Positions 38,927 to 47,753 of a stretch of 64,000 nt of DNA are shown here, one piece after another. The DNA comes from Vibrio superstes (GTDB lineage Bacteria; Pseudomonadota; Gammaproteobacteria; Enterobacterales; Vibrionaceae), in the NCBI RefSeq assembly GCF_003569005.1, contig NZ_BCUR01000004.1:484718-548717 (forward strand), read 5' to 3'. Position numbers and translations under genes: made by a program. Every line of letters begins with the position of its first letter. Position 1 is the first letter of the stretch. The notes beneath the pieces are model-generated. The model was not told where the DNA came from and did not search any database. It saw nothing but the letters and a program-made list of their open reading frames with translations.

Positions 38927-38974
38927 TTAGTGGTCGAATAGTCATTTAAGTGGCGAAATATCCGCTTGAGTGGT
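38927..38974 (-). promoter_or_regulatory. Three BtsR/LytTR-type direct repeats
   Basis: On the minus strand: ACCACTCA (38974-38967), GCCACTTA (38954-38947), ACCACTAA (38934-38927). Each starts exactly 20 bp from the next, so 8-bp sites with 12-bp gaps. From memory, the E. coli BtsR motif is ACC(G/A)CT(C/T)A in repeats about 13 bp apart. Equal spacing of two helical turns is typical of LytTR binding. Confidence 0.65.
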
Positions 38975-39052
38975 TTAGAGAAAGGCTACTTTTTAGGTAA
39001 TGTGATCTGTGTATGCTAAGCTCTTAAAAAACAATATGTTAAGTGAGTCACA

Positions 39053-39409
39053 ATGAAAGGATTTAAGCTGGTTCTACTGTCTGTTATTCCATTTCTGTTT
39101 GCCTGTGCAACCGGAGATGAGGCAATGGCCGAGAAGGGTGATTGGGAAGGCATAGGTTATGCCGATGGTGTGAAAGGACGCTCTCAGCGTTCCTATTCCA
39201 CTCTCAATGAGCTTGGCTCTGCCAATATGGGCGATTATGAAAAGGGCTATAGCAAAGGCGTTGCAGAGTTCTGTAACCCTAATTTTGCCTATCAAATGGG
39301 ATTGTCTGGCGTGTATTACGAAGGGGTTTGTTCAGGTACCAAAGATGCGCAAAAATTTCGTATGGAGTGGCAACGTGGTTGGAATGAGAGCAGCCAAGCC
39401 AGCTATTAA
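39053..39409 (+). CDS. DUF2799 family lipoprotein
   Basis: 118-aa lipoprotein: signal peptide MKGFKLVLLSVIPFLF followed by the lipobox FACA (Cys about 18). The mature part has WEGIGYADGVKG, GDYEKGYSKGVAEFC and MGLSGVYYEGVC, the repeated G-x-x-D/K-G pattern of DUF2799. Three further Cys could form disulfides. Function unknown. Divergent from the transporter and sharing its regulatory region. Confidence 0.86.
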   Translation: MKGFKLVLLSVIPFLFACATGDEAMAEKGDWEGIGYADGVKGRSQRSYSTLNELGSANMGDYEKGYSKGVAEFCNPNFAYQMGLSGVYYEGVCSGTKDAQKFRMEWQRGWNESSQASY

Positions 39410-39453
39410 AATAACGAACTTACTGCTCCTCAAGTACAAGCCAAGGAAAGGAT

Positions 39454-40356
39454 TTATCCGCGAATAAATCCTTTTTGTTGCTCTAGTTGCTGCTGAGCTT
39501 GTTGTCGGTCTTGCCCAGTAAGCTGCATCATGATCGCAAGCTTTACTTGCATATCGGCATCAAATAACACCTTTTCGGCTTCTTGTTCACTGCACTCGGT
39601 AGCCTGTATAATAATTCTCACCGCGCGTGCATTCAGTTTTTCATTACTGGGTTTAACATCGACCATCAGGTTTTGATAAGCCTTACCTATCTTAATCATA
39701 CTGGCTGTGCTCAACATATTAAGCACTAACTTCTGCGCAGTTCCTGCTTTTAATCGAGTCGAGCCCGTCAACACCTCTGGCCCCACAACGGGACTAATTG
39801 CGGTCTTAGCCAAAGAAGCAATGGCTGAATCCGGATTGCAAGACAGTGAAACTGTATAAGCACCCAGAGCATTAGCATAGTTTAAAGCGCCAATCACATA
39901 AGGGGTTCGGCCACTGGCTGCGATACCTACAACCACATCTTTATCTGTTAGGTTCAGCTGCTTTAGGTCTTGCTCGGCTAGGGTTAAGCTATCTTCCGCT
40001 CCTTCTTGAGCGCGAAACATCGCCTCTTTACCCCCGGCAATTAACCCGATCACCATGTTGTCATCCACGCTGAAGGTGGGAGGACACTCAGAAGCATCGA
40101 GTACGCCAAGTCGCCCACTGGTGCCAGCCCCAAGATAGATGAGTCGCCCACCTTGCTGGAATGCCTCGCAGATGACCTCTACAGCCTTAGCTATATGTGG
40201 CAACTCTTTTTGGATAGCCCTTGGGACTTCCGCATCCGCTTGGTTCATTTTCTCAACGATCTCTAAACAGCTTAGAGTATCGATATCCATGGTCTCAGGA
40301 TTTCGATTTTCTGAGACTAATTTTGACAGTGAGTCGATCAATGTACTTTGTGACAT
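39454..40356 (-). CDS. murQ: N-acetylmuramic acid 6-phosphate etherase
   Basis: 300-aa SIS-fold enzyme cleaving the lactyl ether of MurNAc-6-P to GlcNAc-6-P and D-lactate in peptidoglycan recycling. Signatures: [44 protein letters not shown] (SIS phosphate loop), QEGAEDS (catalytic Glu) and [18 protein letters not shown]-terminal UBA-like helix region with [18 protein letters not shown]. Eight bp downstream of anmK, so a clear operon. Confidence 0.96.
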   Translation of the reverse strand: MSQSTLIDSLSKLVSENRNPETMDIDTLSCLEIVEKMNQADAEVPRAIQKELPHIAKAVEVICEAFQQGGRLIYLGAGTSGRLGVLDASECPPTFSVDDNMVIGLIAGGKEAMFRAQEGAEDSLTLAEQDLKQLNLTDKDVVVGIAASGRTPYVIGALNYANALGAYTVSLSCNPDSAIASLAKTAISPVVGPEVLTGSTRLKAGTAQKLVLNMLSTASMIKIGKAYQNLMVDVKPSNEKLNARAVRIIIQATECSEQEAEKVLFDADMQVKLAIMMQLTGQDRQQAQQQLEQQKGFIRG

Positions 40357-40364
40357 GTAAAACC

Positions 40365-41483
40365 TTATTCTGGGTTGTAGACGACGCCAAGAGAGGTAGC
40401 TTGGCGTGCTCCTGTGACCTTAGGTAGATTGCTGGGAAGATGATGAATGCGGCGATAGGCCAGCCAAGCAAAGGCCAGTGCTTCCATATAATCACTGCTA
40501 ATGCCTTGAGAATCCGTAGTATCAAGACTCCAATCTGCTAGCAGTACCTGTAGCCTTTGCATCAGCGCTGAATTGCGAGCGCCCCCACCACAGACCAATA
40601 ACTGGTCACTATTTTGAGTGTTGTAGAGTTGGCACTGCTGGGCAATGCTAAGGGCTGTAAACTCTAGGAGCGTTGCTTGCACATCTTCAGCTAGCAATGG
40701 CTCTGCCATCTCATTAAGAATATTCTCTAGCCACGCCAAGTTGTAGTGCTCTCTACCTGTGCTCTTTGGTGGAAGCTCGAATAGGTAGGGGTCTTGCATC
40801 AATTGGCTCAGCAAGTGTGGATGAATTTTACCACTGCGAGCAAAAAGCCCATCATGATCAAATTGCTTGTTAAGGTGTTTTTGCACCCAGGCATCCATCA
40901 ACATGTTGCCCGGCCCAGTATCGTAACCAAGCACCTCTCCTGTAGGTCGAAGCACTGAGATATTAGAGATGCCTCCAATGTTCAATATTAACTTACAACC
41001 ACTGGTTACCGTGAACAAGGTTTGATGATAGGCAGGCACCAAGGGAGCGCCTTGACCACCAAGGGCCATATCTTTGCGTCTAAAATCTGCTACCGTGGTA
41101 ATGCTGGTGCGAACCGCAATCAGGTTGGCGTCACCAATTTGAGTGGTAAAAGGGGTATCGCCCGTAGGCTGGTGATAAACGGTTTGACCGTGACAGCCGA
41201 TGGCGGTGATCTCGGTAGAGTCTAGTTCTAGAGACGACAAAAACGCCTTAACCGCATCGGCGTACAGCACAGCAAACTGATGATCGAGTGTGCCAAGTTC
41301 TTGTAGCGTCGTAGATTGCCCTTGGCATACGTTCAATGTTCGTTGTTTTAGGTCTTTGGGTAGAGGGAATTCAAAGGTCTCGAGGCAATGGGTTTTGCCA
41401 TGCTCAAAGTGAGCGAGAGCGAGGTCGACACCATCTAAACTAGTGCCAGACATGATTCCAATATAGAGCTCTTTTTTGTCCAT
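40365..41483 (-). CDS. anmK: Anhydro-N-acetylmuramic acid kinase
   Basis: 372-aa hexokinase-fold enzyme that hydrolyses the 1,6-anhydro ring and phosphorylates anhMurNAc to MurNAc-6-P, the substrate of MurQ. N-terminal [54 protein letters not shown] and the ATP-binding [12 protein letters not shown] are all present. Full length (E. coli 369 aa). Upstream gene of anmK-murQ; divergent from nagZ, which generates the anhydro sugar. Confidence 0.97.
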   Translation of the reverse strand: MDKKELYIGIMSGTSLDGVDLALAHFEHGKTHCLETFEFPLPKDLKQRTLNVCQGQSTTLQELGTLDHQFAVLYADAVKAFLSSLELDSTEITAIGCHGQTVYHQPTGDTPFTTQIGDANLIAVRTSITTVADFRRKDMALGGQGAPLVPAYHQTLFTVTSGCKLILNIGGISNISVLRPTGEVLGYDTGPGNMLMDAWVQKHLNKQFDHDGLFARSGKIHPHLLSQLMQDPYLFELPPKSTGREHYNLAWLENILNEMAEPLLAEDVQATLLEFTALSIAQQCQLYNTQNSDQLLVCGGGARNSALMQRLQVLLADWSLDTTDSQGISSDYMEALAFAWLAYRRIHHLPSNLPKVTGARQATSLGVVYNPE

Positions 41484-41577
41484 ATTTGAGGGGTCAAATC
41501 CGTTCAGTCATTGTCAAAATACAATAAACTGAATACCCTGCTAATGCCACACTAGATATGCGATATAAGGATGAAAG

Positions 41578-42567
41578 ATGGGCCCGCTTTGGTTAGATGT
41601 TGAAAGCTTTGAAGTTGATGCAGAAGAAAAGGAAATCTTGCAGCACCCTACGGTAGGAGGTGTGATCCTTTTTGCTCGTAACTACCACGATAATGAGCAG
41701 CTACAAGCTTTAACTGAGTCTATCCGTGCTGCTGCGAAACGCCCAATATTGATTGGTGTTGACCAAGAGGGTGGTCGAGTACAGCGCTTTCGAGACGGAT
41801 TTACTCGCATCCCTGCAGCGCAAAGCTTTGCTACTCACTCCAATGGTGAACAACTCGCGAAGCAAGCAGGCTGGTTAATGGCGTCAGAAGTGATCGCACA
41901 TGGTATTGACCTTAGTTTTGCCCCTGTTTTAGACCAAGGGCATCAGTGCTTGGCGATAGGCTCGCGCGCTTTTGGTGAAGATAAAAAGACCATACTTCGT
42001 CATAGCACGGCATATATGCTTGGCATGAGACAGGCGGGTATGGCCACAACAGGCAAGCACTTTCCTGGCCATGGTGGTGTAGTTGCTGACTCCCACAAAG
42101 AGACCCCTATTGATCAACGCGAGAATATCTTTGATCTCGATATGGATATCTTCCGCGCGCAGATTAATGCAGGACTACTTGATGCAATGATGCCTGCGCA
42201 TGTGATTTATCCAGCTTATGACGATAAGCCTGCCAGTGGCTCTGAATATTGGCTTAAGTCGGTACTTCGTCAAAAGCTAGGCTTTCAAGGCTTGGTATTC
42301 TCTGATGATTTAAACATGGAAGGGGCGGGTATCATGGGTGGCGCCGCAGATAGGGCAATACAAAGCCTAAACGCGGGGTGCGATATGGTTCTGATGTGCA
42401 ACAACCGCGAGCGAGCTGTACAGATCCTTGATGCTCTACCTGTCACTGAGGTGCCAAAGGCACAGCAACTAGTGAAGAAAAAGTCTTTCCATTTGAACGA
42501 ACTGCGTACCAGCAGAGAGTGGAAAGAAGCGACGGAAAGTTTAGCTAAAGCCGAGCTTTTCCTTTAA
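41578..42567 (+). CDS. nagZ: Beta-N-acetylhexosaminidase NagZ
   Basis: 329-aa cytoplasmic glycoside hydrolase family 3 enzyme releasing GlcNAc from GlcNAc-anhMurNAc peptides. Motifs: [48 protein letters not shown] with the His-Asp dyad of GH3 NagZ, and the nucleophile Asp in [24 protein letters not shown] before ATG 41578. Its last nine codons overlap the tail of btsR on the opposite strand by 27 bp. Confidence 0.97.
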   Translation: MGPLWLDVESFEVDAEEKEILQHPTVGGVILFARNYHDNEQLQALTESIRAAAKRPILIGVDQEGGRVQRFRDGFTRIPAAQSFATHSNGEQLAKQAGWLMASEVIAHGIDLSFAPVLDQGHQCLAIGSRAFGEDKKTILRHSTAYMLGMRQAGMATTGKHFPGHGGVVADSHKETPIDQRENIFDLDMDIFRAQINAGLLDAMMPAHVIYPAYDDKPASGSEYWLKSVLRQKLGFQGLVFSDDLNMEGAGIMGGAADRAIQSLNAGCDMVLMCNNRERAVQILDALPVTEVPKAQQLVKKKSFHLNELRTSREWKEATESLAKAELFL

Positions 42568-43266
42568 CACCTTCAAATAACGCCTGCTAACAGGGGCTTG
42601 GTGGCCACCAATGGTGATGATTTCCGCCAAGCCTTGATCCAGTAATTTAATCTCGCGAATCGCTTTTGGACTGACTAGGTATTGTCGATGGCAATGCATC
42701 AGTGAGGTTTTCTCTTCAAGTACCTTCAGAGTTAATTGACTGCTGGTGGTGTGTTCACTGGTTTGTATATTCACACCGCTAATATCGCTATAGGCCACCT
42801 CAATATCCTCCACCGGAACCAACATTATTCTGTTGTGGCCAATACACGGTACTTGCTCGAGCGTGGCTGGAGTAATGGCGGATAGATCATTGCTAAGTTG
42901 TTCTTTATTAAAGCGTTTAATGAGTCGGCAAACCGTTTTTTCTAGTCGCTGGGGGTCAACAGGCTTGAGAAGATAATCAAAGGCATTGTCCTCAAAGGCT
43001 TGCAGAGCATATTGATCATAGGCAGTAATAAACACGACCAATGGCATAGTGTCTGGGTCTAGCATGCTTAGCAATTCAATACCGGATACCTGCGGCATGT
43101 GGATATCTAGAAATACCACATCGGGTTTCAAGGTATTGATCTTTTGTAGCCCTTGTATGGCATTTGCTGCTTGATCAATGACTTCTATCTGCTGTGTTTG
43201 TTCGAGAAGCTCTATAAGCTCCTCTCTAGCAAATAATTCGTCATCGATGACGAGGGCTTTAAGCAT
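42541..43266 (-). CDS. btsR: LytTR response regulator BtsR
   Basis: 241-aa regulator: N-terminal receiver ([19 protein letters not shown], phospho-acceptor in [22 protein letters not shown]) and C-terminal LytTR DNA-binding domain ([49 protein letters not shown]). Overall match to E. coli BtsR/YehT. Its start overlaps the btsS stop by 8 bp, so the kinase-regulator pair is translationally coupled. Likely target: the CstA-family transporter at 37350. The 3' end overlaps nagZ. Confidence 0.94.
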   Translation of the reverse strand: MLKALVIDDELFAREELIELLEQTQQIEVIDQAANAIQGLQKINTLKPDVVFLDIHMPQVSGIELLSMLDPDTMPLVVFITAYDQYALQAFEDNAFDYLLKPVDPQRLEKTVCRLIKRFNKEQLSNDLSAITPATLEQVPCIGHNRIMLVPVEDIEVAYSDISGVNIQTSEHTTSSQLTLKVLEEKTSLMHCHRQYLVSPKAIREIKLLDQGLAEIITIGGHQAPVSRRYLKVLKEKLGFS

Positions 43267-44944
43267 GCTTGTCCTTATGGTTGCTTGGGATGATAAAACT
43301 CATTCGAGTGTAATTGTTGGGGTCGCACTCAATCTTCAACTGGTATTGCTCCCCAAAGTAGTTTGTTAGACGCTTGGCGACAATCTGCATACCCAATCCG
43401 GTCTGGTCTTTGTTCTCAGGTTCATAAGAACCGGCATTATCTTCTACGGTAATACGATCGCCAGTGGCATCAGGGCTGCTATAGATCTTCACTATGCCAT
43501 TTTCTAACAGGTTAGAGACACCGTGCTTAATGGCATTTTCCACTAAGGGTTGCAGTGTGAAGCTGGGTACCATTTTGTCTAACAGATGCTCTGCAATATC
43601 AATCTCAACCTCTAACCGGTCGACAAAGCGTGACTTCTCGATGGTTAGGTAAGAATTGACGTGTGTTAACTCTTCTCTAAGGGTAACAAATTCAGTATTT
43701 CGCTTCAGATTGCCACGAAAAAACTGTGAAAGATGCTGGATAAGTTCTCTGGCTTTGTGAGGATCTCGACGCGTTATGGCACTAATAGTGTTCAATGCAT
43801 TGAACAAGAAATGTGGGTTTACCTGCGCATGCAGCAGTTTGATCTCAGCCTGAGAGAGCAGCATCTTTTTCTGCTGATATTCACTGTTGAGGATCTGGCT
43901 GGAAAGTAGCTCTGCAATCCCTTTTGCCATTGTCATGTTGATGGAAGAAAAAAGCTTCACCCTTGGCTCATACAGCTTGATAGTGCCAATAACCTTATCG
44001 TCGGCAATAAGGGGAATAACCAATGCAGACCCTAGTTTACAGTCAGAGGAGAGGGAGCATTGATAAGGACTTTCTCTCCCATCTAGGTAGATTATTCGCT
44101 GCTCTCTGATAGAGGTGTGGGTGTATTCAGAAGAGATTGGCGTATTGGGCCTATGATGATCCGAACCAATGCCTTCGAAGGCTAATATCTTATCTTTATC
44201 GGTAATGGCAACCGCGCCCACATGGGTTTCATCTTGAATAATTGACGCTATTTTCTGCGCGCTTTGTGTATTGAGCCCATCGGACAATACGCCGACGCTT
44301 CTCTCTGCAATATTTAGCGCTCGTCTCGAGTAAGCCGAAGAGTATTTTTCTAAAATGGCGCGCCTATCTTGCAGAATGCTAATAAAGAATGCCGCGCCAA
44401 GGGAGTTGGCCAGAATCATAGGTATAGCGATAGCCTCTACCAGCGATATTGCTTGTTCCATGGGCTTGGCGACAATCACAATGATCAGCATCTGCATAAT
44501 TTCAGCTACCAAGGTGACGTTAAATACGATCACAGCACTGAACAGGCGATCTGTCTTGCCTTTTTTGACCATATACAAGTGCACTAGACCGCCAATTAAC
44601 CCTTCAGCCGTAGTAGAAATGGCACAAGCCAGGTCGGTAAATCCGCCCATTGAGTAGCGGTGCATGCCACCAGTGAAACCCACCGCGAATCCAACCAATG
44701 GCCCGCCAAATATTCCACCAAGTACCGCACCAATTGCGCGAGTGTTAGCGATAGCATCATCAATCTGCAAGCCAAAATAGGTACCAAGAATACAGAACAG
44801 TGAAAACATCACATAACAGATAAGTTTGTGGCTGCGCCTCTCTGAAATATTGAGAAGAGGGATAACCAATGGAGTCTTACTTAGGGTGTAAGCCACCATA
44901 AGGTACACACACATTTGCTGTAGGAGAGAAAGGATTAATTCCAT
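43259..44944 (-). CDS. btsS: LytS-type sensor histidine kinase BtsS
   Basis: 561-aa membrane kinase, the exact length of E. coli BtsS (YehU), which senses extracellular pyruvate. Order: 5TM-LYT membrane domain (ELILSLLQQMCVYLMVAYTL, AIGAVLGGIFGGPLVGFAVG), a GAF domain (about 220-340), the kinase H-motif LLHAQVNPHFLFNALNTI, and an ATPase domain with VENAIKHGV and TGLGMQIV. Start set at ATG 44944 (MELILS). The open frame continues 75 codons upstream but those are not membrane-protein-like and would run into the aroF region. Confidence 0.94.
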   Translation of the reverse strand: MELILSLLQQMCVYLMVAYTLSKTPLVIPLLNISERRSHKLICYVMFSLFCILGTYFGLQIDDAIANTRAIGAVLGGIFGGPLVGFAVGFTGGMHRYSMGGFTDLACAISTTAEGLIGGLVHLYMVKKGKTDRLFSAVIVFNVTLVAEIMQMLIIVIVAKPMEQAISLVEAIAIPMILANSLGAAFFISILQDRRAILEKYSSAYSRRALNIAERSVGVLSDGLNTQSAQKIASIIQDETHVGAVAITDKDKILAFEGIGSDHHRPNTPISSEYTHTSIREQRIIYLDGRESPYQCSLSSDCKLGSALVIPLIADDKVIGTIKLYEPRVKLFSSINMTMAKGIAELLSSQILNSEYQQKKMLLSQAEIKLLHAQVNPHFLFNALNTISAITRRDPHKARELIQHLSQFFRGNLKRNTEFVTLREELTHVNSYLTIEKSRFVDRLEVEIDIAEHLLDKMVPSFTLQPLVENAIKHGVSNLLENGIVKIYSSPDATGDRITVEDNAGSYEPENKDQTGLGMQIVAKRLTNYFGEQYQLKIECDPNNYTRMSFIIPSNHKDKHA

Positions 44945-45085
44945 TTTGGTGAACTCAGCGCAATAGATACCCCTAATTCTATACTTATTGTTGTTTTGGG
45001 CTGGATTTTTTATTGTGAAAACAAGGGGTAGAGCACTCGTGAGGTGAGCGGATAACGACAGCAAATAATCATCATTAATTACCGG

Positions 45086-45126
45086 TGTAAATTTTAATTT
45101 ACAGTAAGTGTAACTTATAGCGTACA
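45086..45126. promoter_or_regulatory. Tandem TyrR boxes upstream of aroF
   Basis: Strong box TGTAAATTTTAATTTACA (45086-45103) is a perfect TGTAAA-N6-TTTACA palindrome. Weak box TGTAACTTATAGCGTACA (45109-45126) keeps the essential G and C. Their centres are 23 bp apart. TTGATT-N16-TATTGT at 45133-45160 is a possible promoter just downstream. Tyrosine repression of aroF-tyrA by TyrR is established in E. coli. Confidence 0.85.
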
Positions 45127-45209
45127 AAGTTGTTGATTTTAATTCTGAGTTAGGTATTGTTTGGGGCATACCTTGAAAGTTTATGTACAGATTTATTTAC
45201 GGTGACACT

Positions 45210-46280
45210 ATGCAACGCAGCGAACTTAGCAACATTCATATCAGTGACGAACAAATCCTTATTACTCCAGAAGAGCTAAAGGCAAAGATTCCTTTAAGTG
45301 AATCTGCAAGACAGTTTGTTCAACAATCGCGTGAAACAATTGCTGATATCATCAAAAAGAAAGATCACCGCTTACTGGTAGTATGCGGCCCTTGCTCTAT
45401 TCATGATGTTGAAGCGGCTAAAGAATATGCGAAGCGTTTAAAGGCATTGTCTGAGGTTGTTGGTGATCAGCTATACCTTGTGATGCGAGTGTACTTTGAG
45501 AAGCCTCGTACTACGGTAGGTTGGAAAGGTCTTATCAATGACCCGCATCTAGATGGATCATTTGATATTGAACACGGCCTGCACACAGCGCGTAACCTGC
45601 TGGTGGAACTGGCAGAAATGGGTATCCCTCTTGCAACAGAAGCGCTAGACCCAATCAGCCCACAGTACGTGGCAGATACCTTTAGCTGGTCAGCGATTGG
45701 TGCTCGTACTACTGAGTCGCAAACACACCGTGAAATGGCCAGTGGCTTATCAATGCCTGTTGGCTTCAAAAACGGTACTGATGGCAGTCTTTCTACTGCG
45801 ATTAATGCAATGCAAGCGGCATCGTCTAGCCACCGATTCATCGGTATTAACCGTGAAGGACAAGTTGCACTGCTGACGACCAAAGGCAACCCAGATGGTC
45901 ACGTTATTCTTCGTGGTGGTAAGCAGACTAACTACGATTCAGTGTCTGTTCGTGAGTGTGAAGATGAATTAGCAAAAGCGGGCCTAGACGCCGCGCTTAT
46001 GATTGACTGTAGTCATGCGAACTCTCGTAAAGATTTTCGTCGCCAACCATTGGTTGCGTCTGATGCCATTCAACAAATCAGAGAGGGTAATAAATCTATT
46101 ATTGGCCTGATGATTGAAAGTAATATTAATGAAGGCAATCAAGGTTCAGATATTCCTCTAGACCAAATGAAATACGGTGTTTCTATTACTGATGCATGTA
46201 TCAATTGGGAATCAACTGAGGCACTATTGACTAAAGCTCATGAAGAGCTGATTCCGTTTTTACAAGACAGATTGAAGTAA
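45210..46280 (+). CDS. aroF: 3-deoxy-7-phosphoheptulonate synthase, Tyr-sensitive type
   Basis: 356-aa DAHP synthase, first step of the shikimate pathway, condensing PEP and erythrose-4-P. Motifs: LLVVCGPCSIHDVEAA (metal Cys), MRVYFEKPRTTVGWKGLINDPHLDGSFDI, GARTTESQTHREMASGLSMPVGFKNGTDG, MIDCSHANS (metal His) and GLMIESNINEGNQ. Assigned as the tyrosine-inhibited isozyme because of its length, its operon with tyrA, and TyrR boxes upstream. Start ATG 45210 (MQRSELSNIHI) has GGTGA before it; an ATG nine codons upstream is less family-like. Confidence 0.96.
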   Translation: MQRSELSNIHISDEQILITPEELKAKIPLSESARQFVQQSRETIADIIKKKDHRLLVVCGPCSIHDVEAAKEYAKRLKALSEVVGDQLYLVMRVYFEKPRTTVGWKGLINDPHLDGSFDIEHGLHTARNLLVELAEMGIPLATEALDPISPQYVADTFSWSAIGARTTESQTHREMASGLSMPVGFKNGTDGSLSTAINAMQAASSSHRFIGINREGQVALLTTKGNPDGHVILRGGKQTNYDSVSVRECEDELAKAGLDAALMIDCSHANSRKDFRRQPLVASDAIQQIREGNKSIIGLMIESNINEGNQGSDIPLDQMKYGVSITDACINWESTEALLTKAHEELIPFLQDRLK

Positions 46281-46296
46281 GTAGTAGAGTACGAAA

Positions 46297-47424
46297 ATGG
46301 CAAAGGAACTACAGGGTTTAAGAGATAAGATTGATTCAGTAGACAAGCAAATGCTTGATCTATTGGAGCAGCGATTGAAGTTGGTGGAAGAGGTCGGTGA
46401 GGTTAAGAGCGAACATGGTCTGCCTATCTATGCCCCAGATCGTGAAGCAGCAATGCTAGCATCACGTCGACAAGAAGCAGAAAAACGTGGCGTTCCTGCT
46501 CAACTTATTGAAGATATCCTACGCAGAGTCATGCGTGAGTCCTATGCCAGTGAAAAAGACTCTGGCTTCAAGTGCCTTAAACCCGATTTGGGTGATGTGG
46601 TCATTATCGGTGGTAATGGTCAGCTAGGTGGCTTGTTCAAGAAGATGTTTGAGCTGTCTGGCTATAAGGTCAATGTTGTTGGTAGCAAGAACTGGCACGA
46701 AGCGGACTCATTATTTGCAACAGCGGGTCTGGTGGTAGTTACTGTACCCATCAACAAGACTGAGTCGGTCATTGCTAAGCTAGGCAACCTGCCTAAGGAT
46801 TGCATCTTATGTGACTTCACTTCCATTAAAGCCAAGCCATTACAGGCAATGATGGATGTTCACGCAGGCCCAGTAGTGGGCCTTCACCCAATGTTTGGAC
46901 CCGATGTACCTAGTCTTGCGAAGCAGGTTATCGTTCATTGTAAAGGACGCGACGCAGAGAGCTATCAATGGCTTTTAGACCAGTTTGCTATCTGGGGTGC
47001 AAGTCTATGTCCTATGGATGCAGAGCAACACGACAATGGCATGACCTTGATTCAGGCGCTTCGTCACTTTACCTCTTTTGCTTATGGCTTACATTTAAGC
47101 AAAGAAAACCCAAACATTGATACCTTGCTGAAATTAAGCTCGCCAATTTATCGCCTTGAGATTGCGATGGTCGGTCGACTGTTTGCCCAGGACCCTGATC
47201 TTTACGGGGATATTATTCTCTCTTCAGAGCAAAACGTGGAGATGATCAAACGCTTCCATGCTCGATTCGGTGAGGCGTTGGCGTTATTGGATAACCACGA
47301 CAAAACAGCCTTTGTAGAGCAGTTTAATGCGGTATCAGGATGGTTTGGCGACTACTCACAACAATTTATGAGTGAGAGTCAAAACCTGTTGAAGCAAGCT
47401 AACGATTCAATACAAAGAAGCTAA
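46297..47424 (+). CDS. tyrA: Bifunctional chorismate mutase / prephenate dehydrogenase
   Basis: 375-aa T-protein of tyrosine synthesis. N-terminal chorismate mutase ([34 protein letters not shown]), then the NAD-binding prephenate dehydrogenase domain with [23 protein letters not shown] and [17 protein letters not shown]. 16 bp after aroF; same order as E. coli aroF-tyrA. A strong terminator follows directly, then a MITE-like repeat. Confidence 0.97.
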   Translation: MAKELQGLRDKIDSVDKQMLDLLEQRLKLVEEVGEVKSEHGLPIYAPDREAAMLASRRQEAEKRGVPAQLIEDILRRVMRESYASEKDSGFKCLKPDLGDVVIIGGNGQLGGLFKKMFELSGYKVNVVGSKNWHEADSLFATAGLVVVTVPINKTESVIAKLGNLPKDCILCDFTSIKAKPLQAMMDVHAGPVVGLHPMFGPDVPSLAKQVIVHCKGRDAESYQWLLDQFAIWGASLCPMDAEQHDNGMTLIQALRHFTSFAYGLHLSKENPNIDTLLKLSSPIYRLEIAMVGRLFAQDPDLYGDIILSSEQNVEMIKRFHARFGEALALLDNHDKTAFVEQFNAVSGWFGDYSQQFMSESQNLLKQANDSIQRS

Positions 47425-47430
47425 ATAAAG

Positions 47431-47457
47431 AAAGGGCCGCAATTTGCGGCCCTTTTA
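47431..47457 (+). terminator. aroF-tyrA terminator
   Basis: 12-bp stem AAAGGGCCGCAA/TTGCGGCCCTTT at 47431-47442 and 47444-47455, ending in TTTT. Confidence 0.9.
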
Positions 47458-47474
47458 CTTATCACTGATAGCTA

Positions 47475-47736
47475 GGGTCTGTTGACCTTTTGCGATTAAA
47501 TTTTGCTCGACTAGAAACCATTTAATCAAGGCGAGGGGCTTGCCGCCTAGTCATCTAAGCAAAAGACGCTCAACGACGAGTAAATGGTTTCTAGCCGAGC
47601 CCTTCGGGTAGCGTTTGTTGGGCATTTCTACGGCGTTAGTCCCTTTTCATGTGGAACCACCACACCTAAAAGTGACTGCCTTGTTTAAATACCCAACAAA
47701 TCGCTACAAAAATAAACTCAAAAGATCAACAGACCC
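47475..47736. mobile_element. MITE-like non-autonomous element, 262 bp
   Basis: Terminal inverted repeats of 18 bp with one mismatch: GGGTCTGTTGACCTTTTG at the left, CAAAAGATCAACAGACCC at the right. TA dinucleotides flank both sides (47473-47474, 47737-47738), as expected for an IS630/Tc1-type 2-bp TA duplication. An internal 19-bp inverted repeat (47506-47524 with 47581-47599, one mismatch) makes the RNA fold back. No transposase ORF. Situated between the tyrA terminator and the 3' end of ettA. Confidence 0.75.
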
Positions 47737-47753
47737 TAATATCTGAACGCTAA

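Noticed and set aside
44945..45169. N-terminal extension of btsS by 75 codons
   Set aside because: The extension is not membrane-like, passes through the TyrR operator region and makes the protein longer than the 561 aa of E. coli BtsS.
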